A stretch of 64,000 nt of DNA from Endozoicomonas sp965261315 (GTDB lineage Bacteria; Pseudomonadota; Gammaproteobacteria; Pseudomonadales; Endozoicomonadaceae), in assembly GCA_965261315.1 (NCBI GenBank), contig CBDHDM010000093.1, forward strand, positions 62,001 through 126,000. Reading direction: 5' to 3'. Each line of letters opens with the position of its first letter. The stretch's first letter is position 1. A model generated the notes under the pieces. It had not been told where the DNA came from, ran no database searches, and saw only the letters and a list, made by a program, of their open reading frames with translations. A program made the position numbers and the translations under genes. Shown here one piece after another: positions 63,806-64,000 of the stretch.

Positions 63806-64000
63806 TGAACGGCCTTTTGGGTGAAGTCTGGGCGTTTAGCATTTTCATATCACTTTCTAAATCGCCTGTTCCTTCTGCTTGTTTAGGAAGATATTGGCGC
63901 TCAGACTCATGGCTCTGGAGCCGTTGATCTGACTCATACAGCTGCGCTGTTATGAGATAGAAAGTGTGATGAATTTAATTTGGTTCTATTGTGCTAATTT

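Overview
The window looks like the chromosome of a gammaproteobacterium, most probably a host-associated marine relative of Endozoicomonas/Hahella. This is inferred from the gene set: the cyaY-lptM-lysA-dapF-DUF484-xerC block, ygfB-ubiH-ubiI, coaD-ferredoxin, many dispersed palindromic repeats, and several large low-complexity coiled-coil proteins of the kind symbionts secrete. No rRNA gene is present to fix the taxonomy. Housekeeping genes have moderate GC; the accessory genes are clearly more AT-rich.

Layout. 1-7.2 kb: a small methyltransferase, the C-terminal half of an RND efflux pump cut off by an IS1182-like element, tenA, a small coiled-coil protein and a porin with several frameshifts. 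7.2-13.3 kb: repeat-rich DNA with an antitoxin remnant and a DUF29 gene, then the conserved cyaY / lptM-lysA-dapF-DUF484-xerC block. 13.4-18.4 kb: two unknown effector-like proteins either side of a DASS-type anion transporter. 18.4-21.3 kb: a cystine importer/CoA-disulfide reductase operon. 22-25.9 kb: a thiamine salvage operon (thiD-thiZ-thiX-thiY) under a clear TPP riboswitch, with a MITE-like element inserted in its leader. 25.9-29.7 kb: an 1176-aa helical-repeat protein. 29.8-31.4 kb: transposase debris and repeats. 31.4-40.3 kb: coaD and a ferredoxin, a damaged azoR/LysR pair, small genes, a frameshifted lipoprotein gene, a histidine-type phosphatase, and ubiI, ubiH (one frameshift) and ygfB. 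40.4-43.8 kb: an IS remnant abutting a second copy of the 26-kb effector block, this copy carrying a different C-terminus that looks like a eukaryotic death-fold domain. 43.8-49.9 kb: two SDRs, rmuC with an acidic tail, a DMT exporter and truncated LysR/phytochelatin-synthase pieces. 50-56 kb: tRNA-Ser, an integrase scrap, a methyltransferase with a long disordered N-terminus, a truncated sigma factor, AT-rich unknown genes and more fused gene fragments. 56-64 kb: a LysR / alkylsulfatase pair, a truncated outer-membrane-like protein, tRNA-Arg and a two-gene ABC exporter.

How it fits together. Three functional themes can be read: salvage of thiamine pyrimidine (TenA plus ThiXYZ and ThiD under TPP control), cystine uptake plus thiol redox, and ubiquinone hydroxylation. 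Over this core lies heavy erosion. At least a dozen genes are truncated, frameshifted or fused to another gene's fragment, often with the junction inside both genes. This is what one expects of a genome in an early stage of host-associated decay with active IS elements, although sequencing or assembly error is an alternative for the single-base frameshifts. The most novel feature is the modular pair of large proteins at 26.2 and 41.3 kb: nearly identical N-terminal blocks including the promoter region, exchanged C-terminal domains, one apparently a death-domain-like module that could act on a host.
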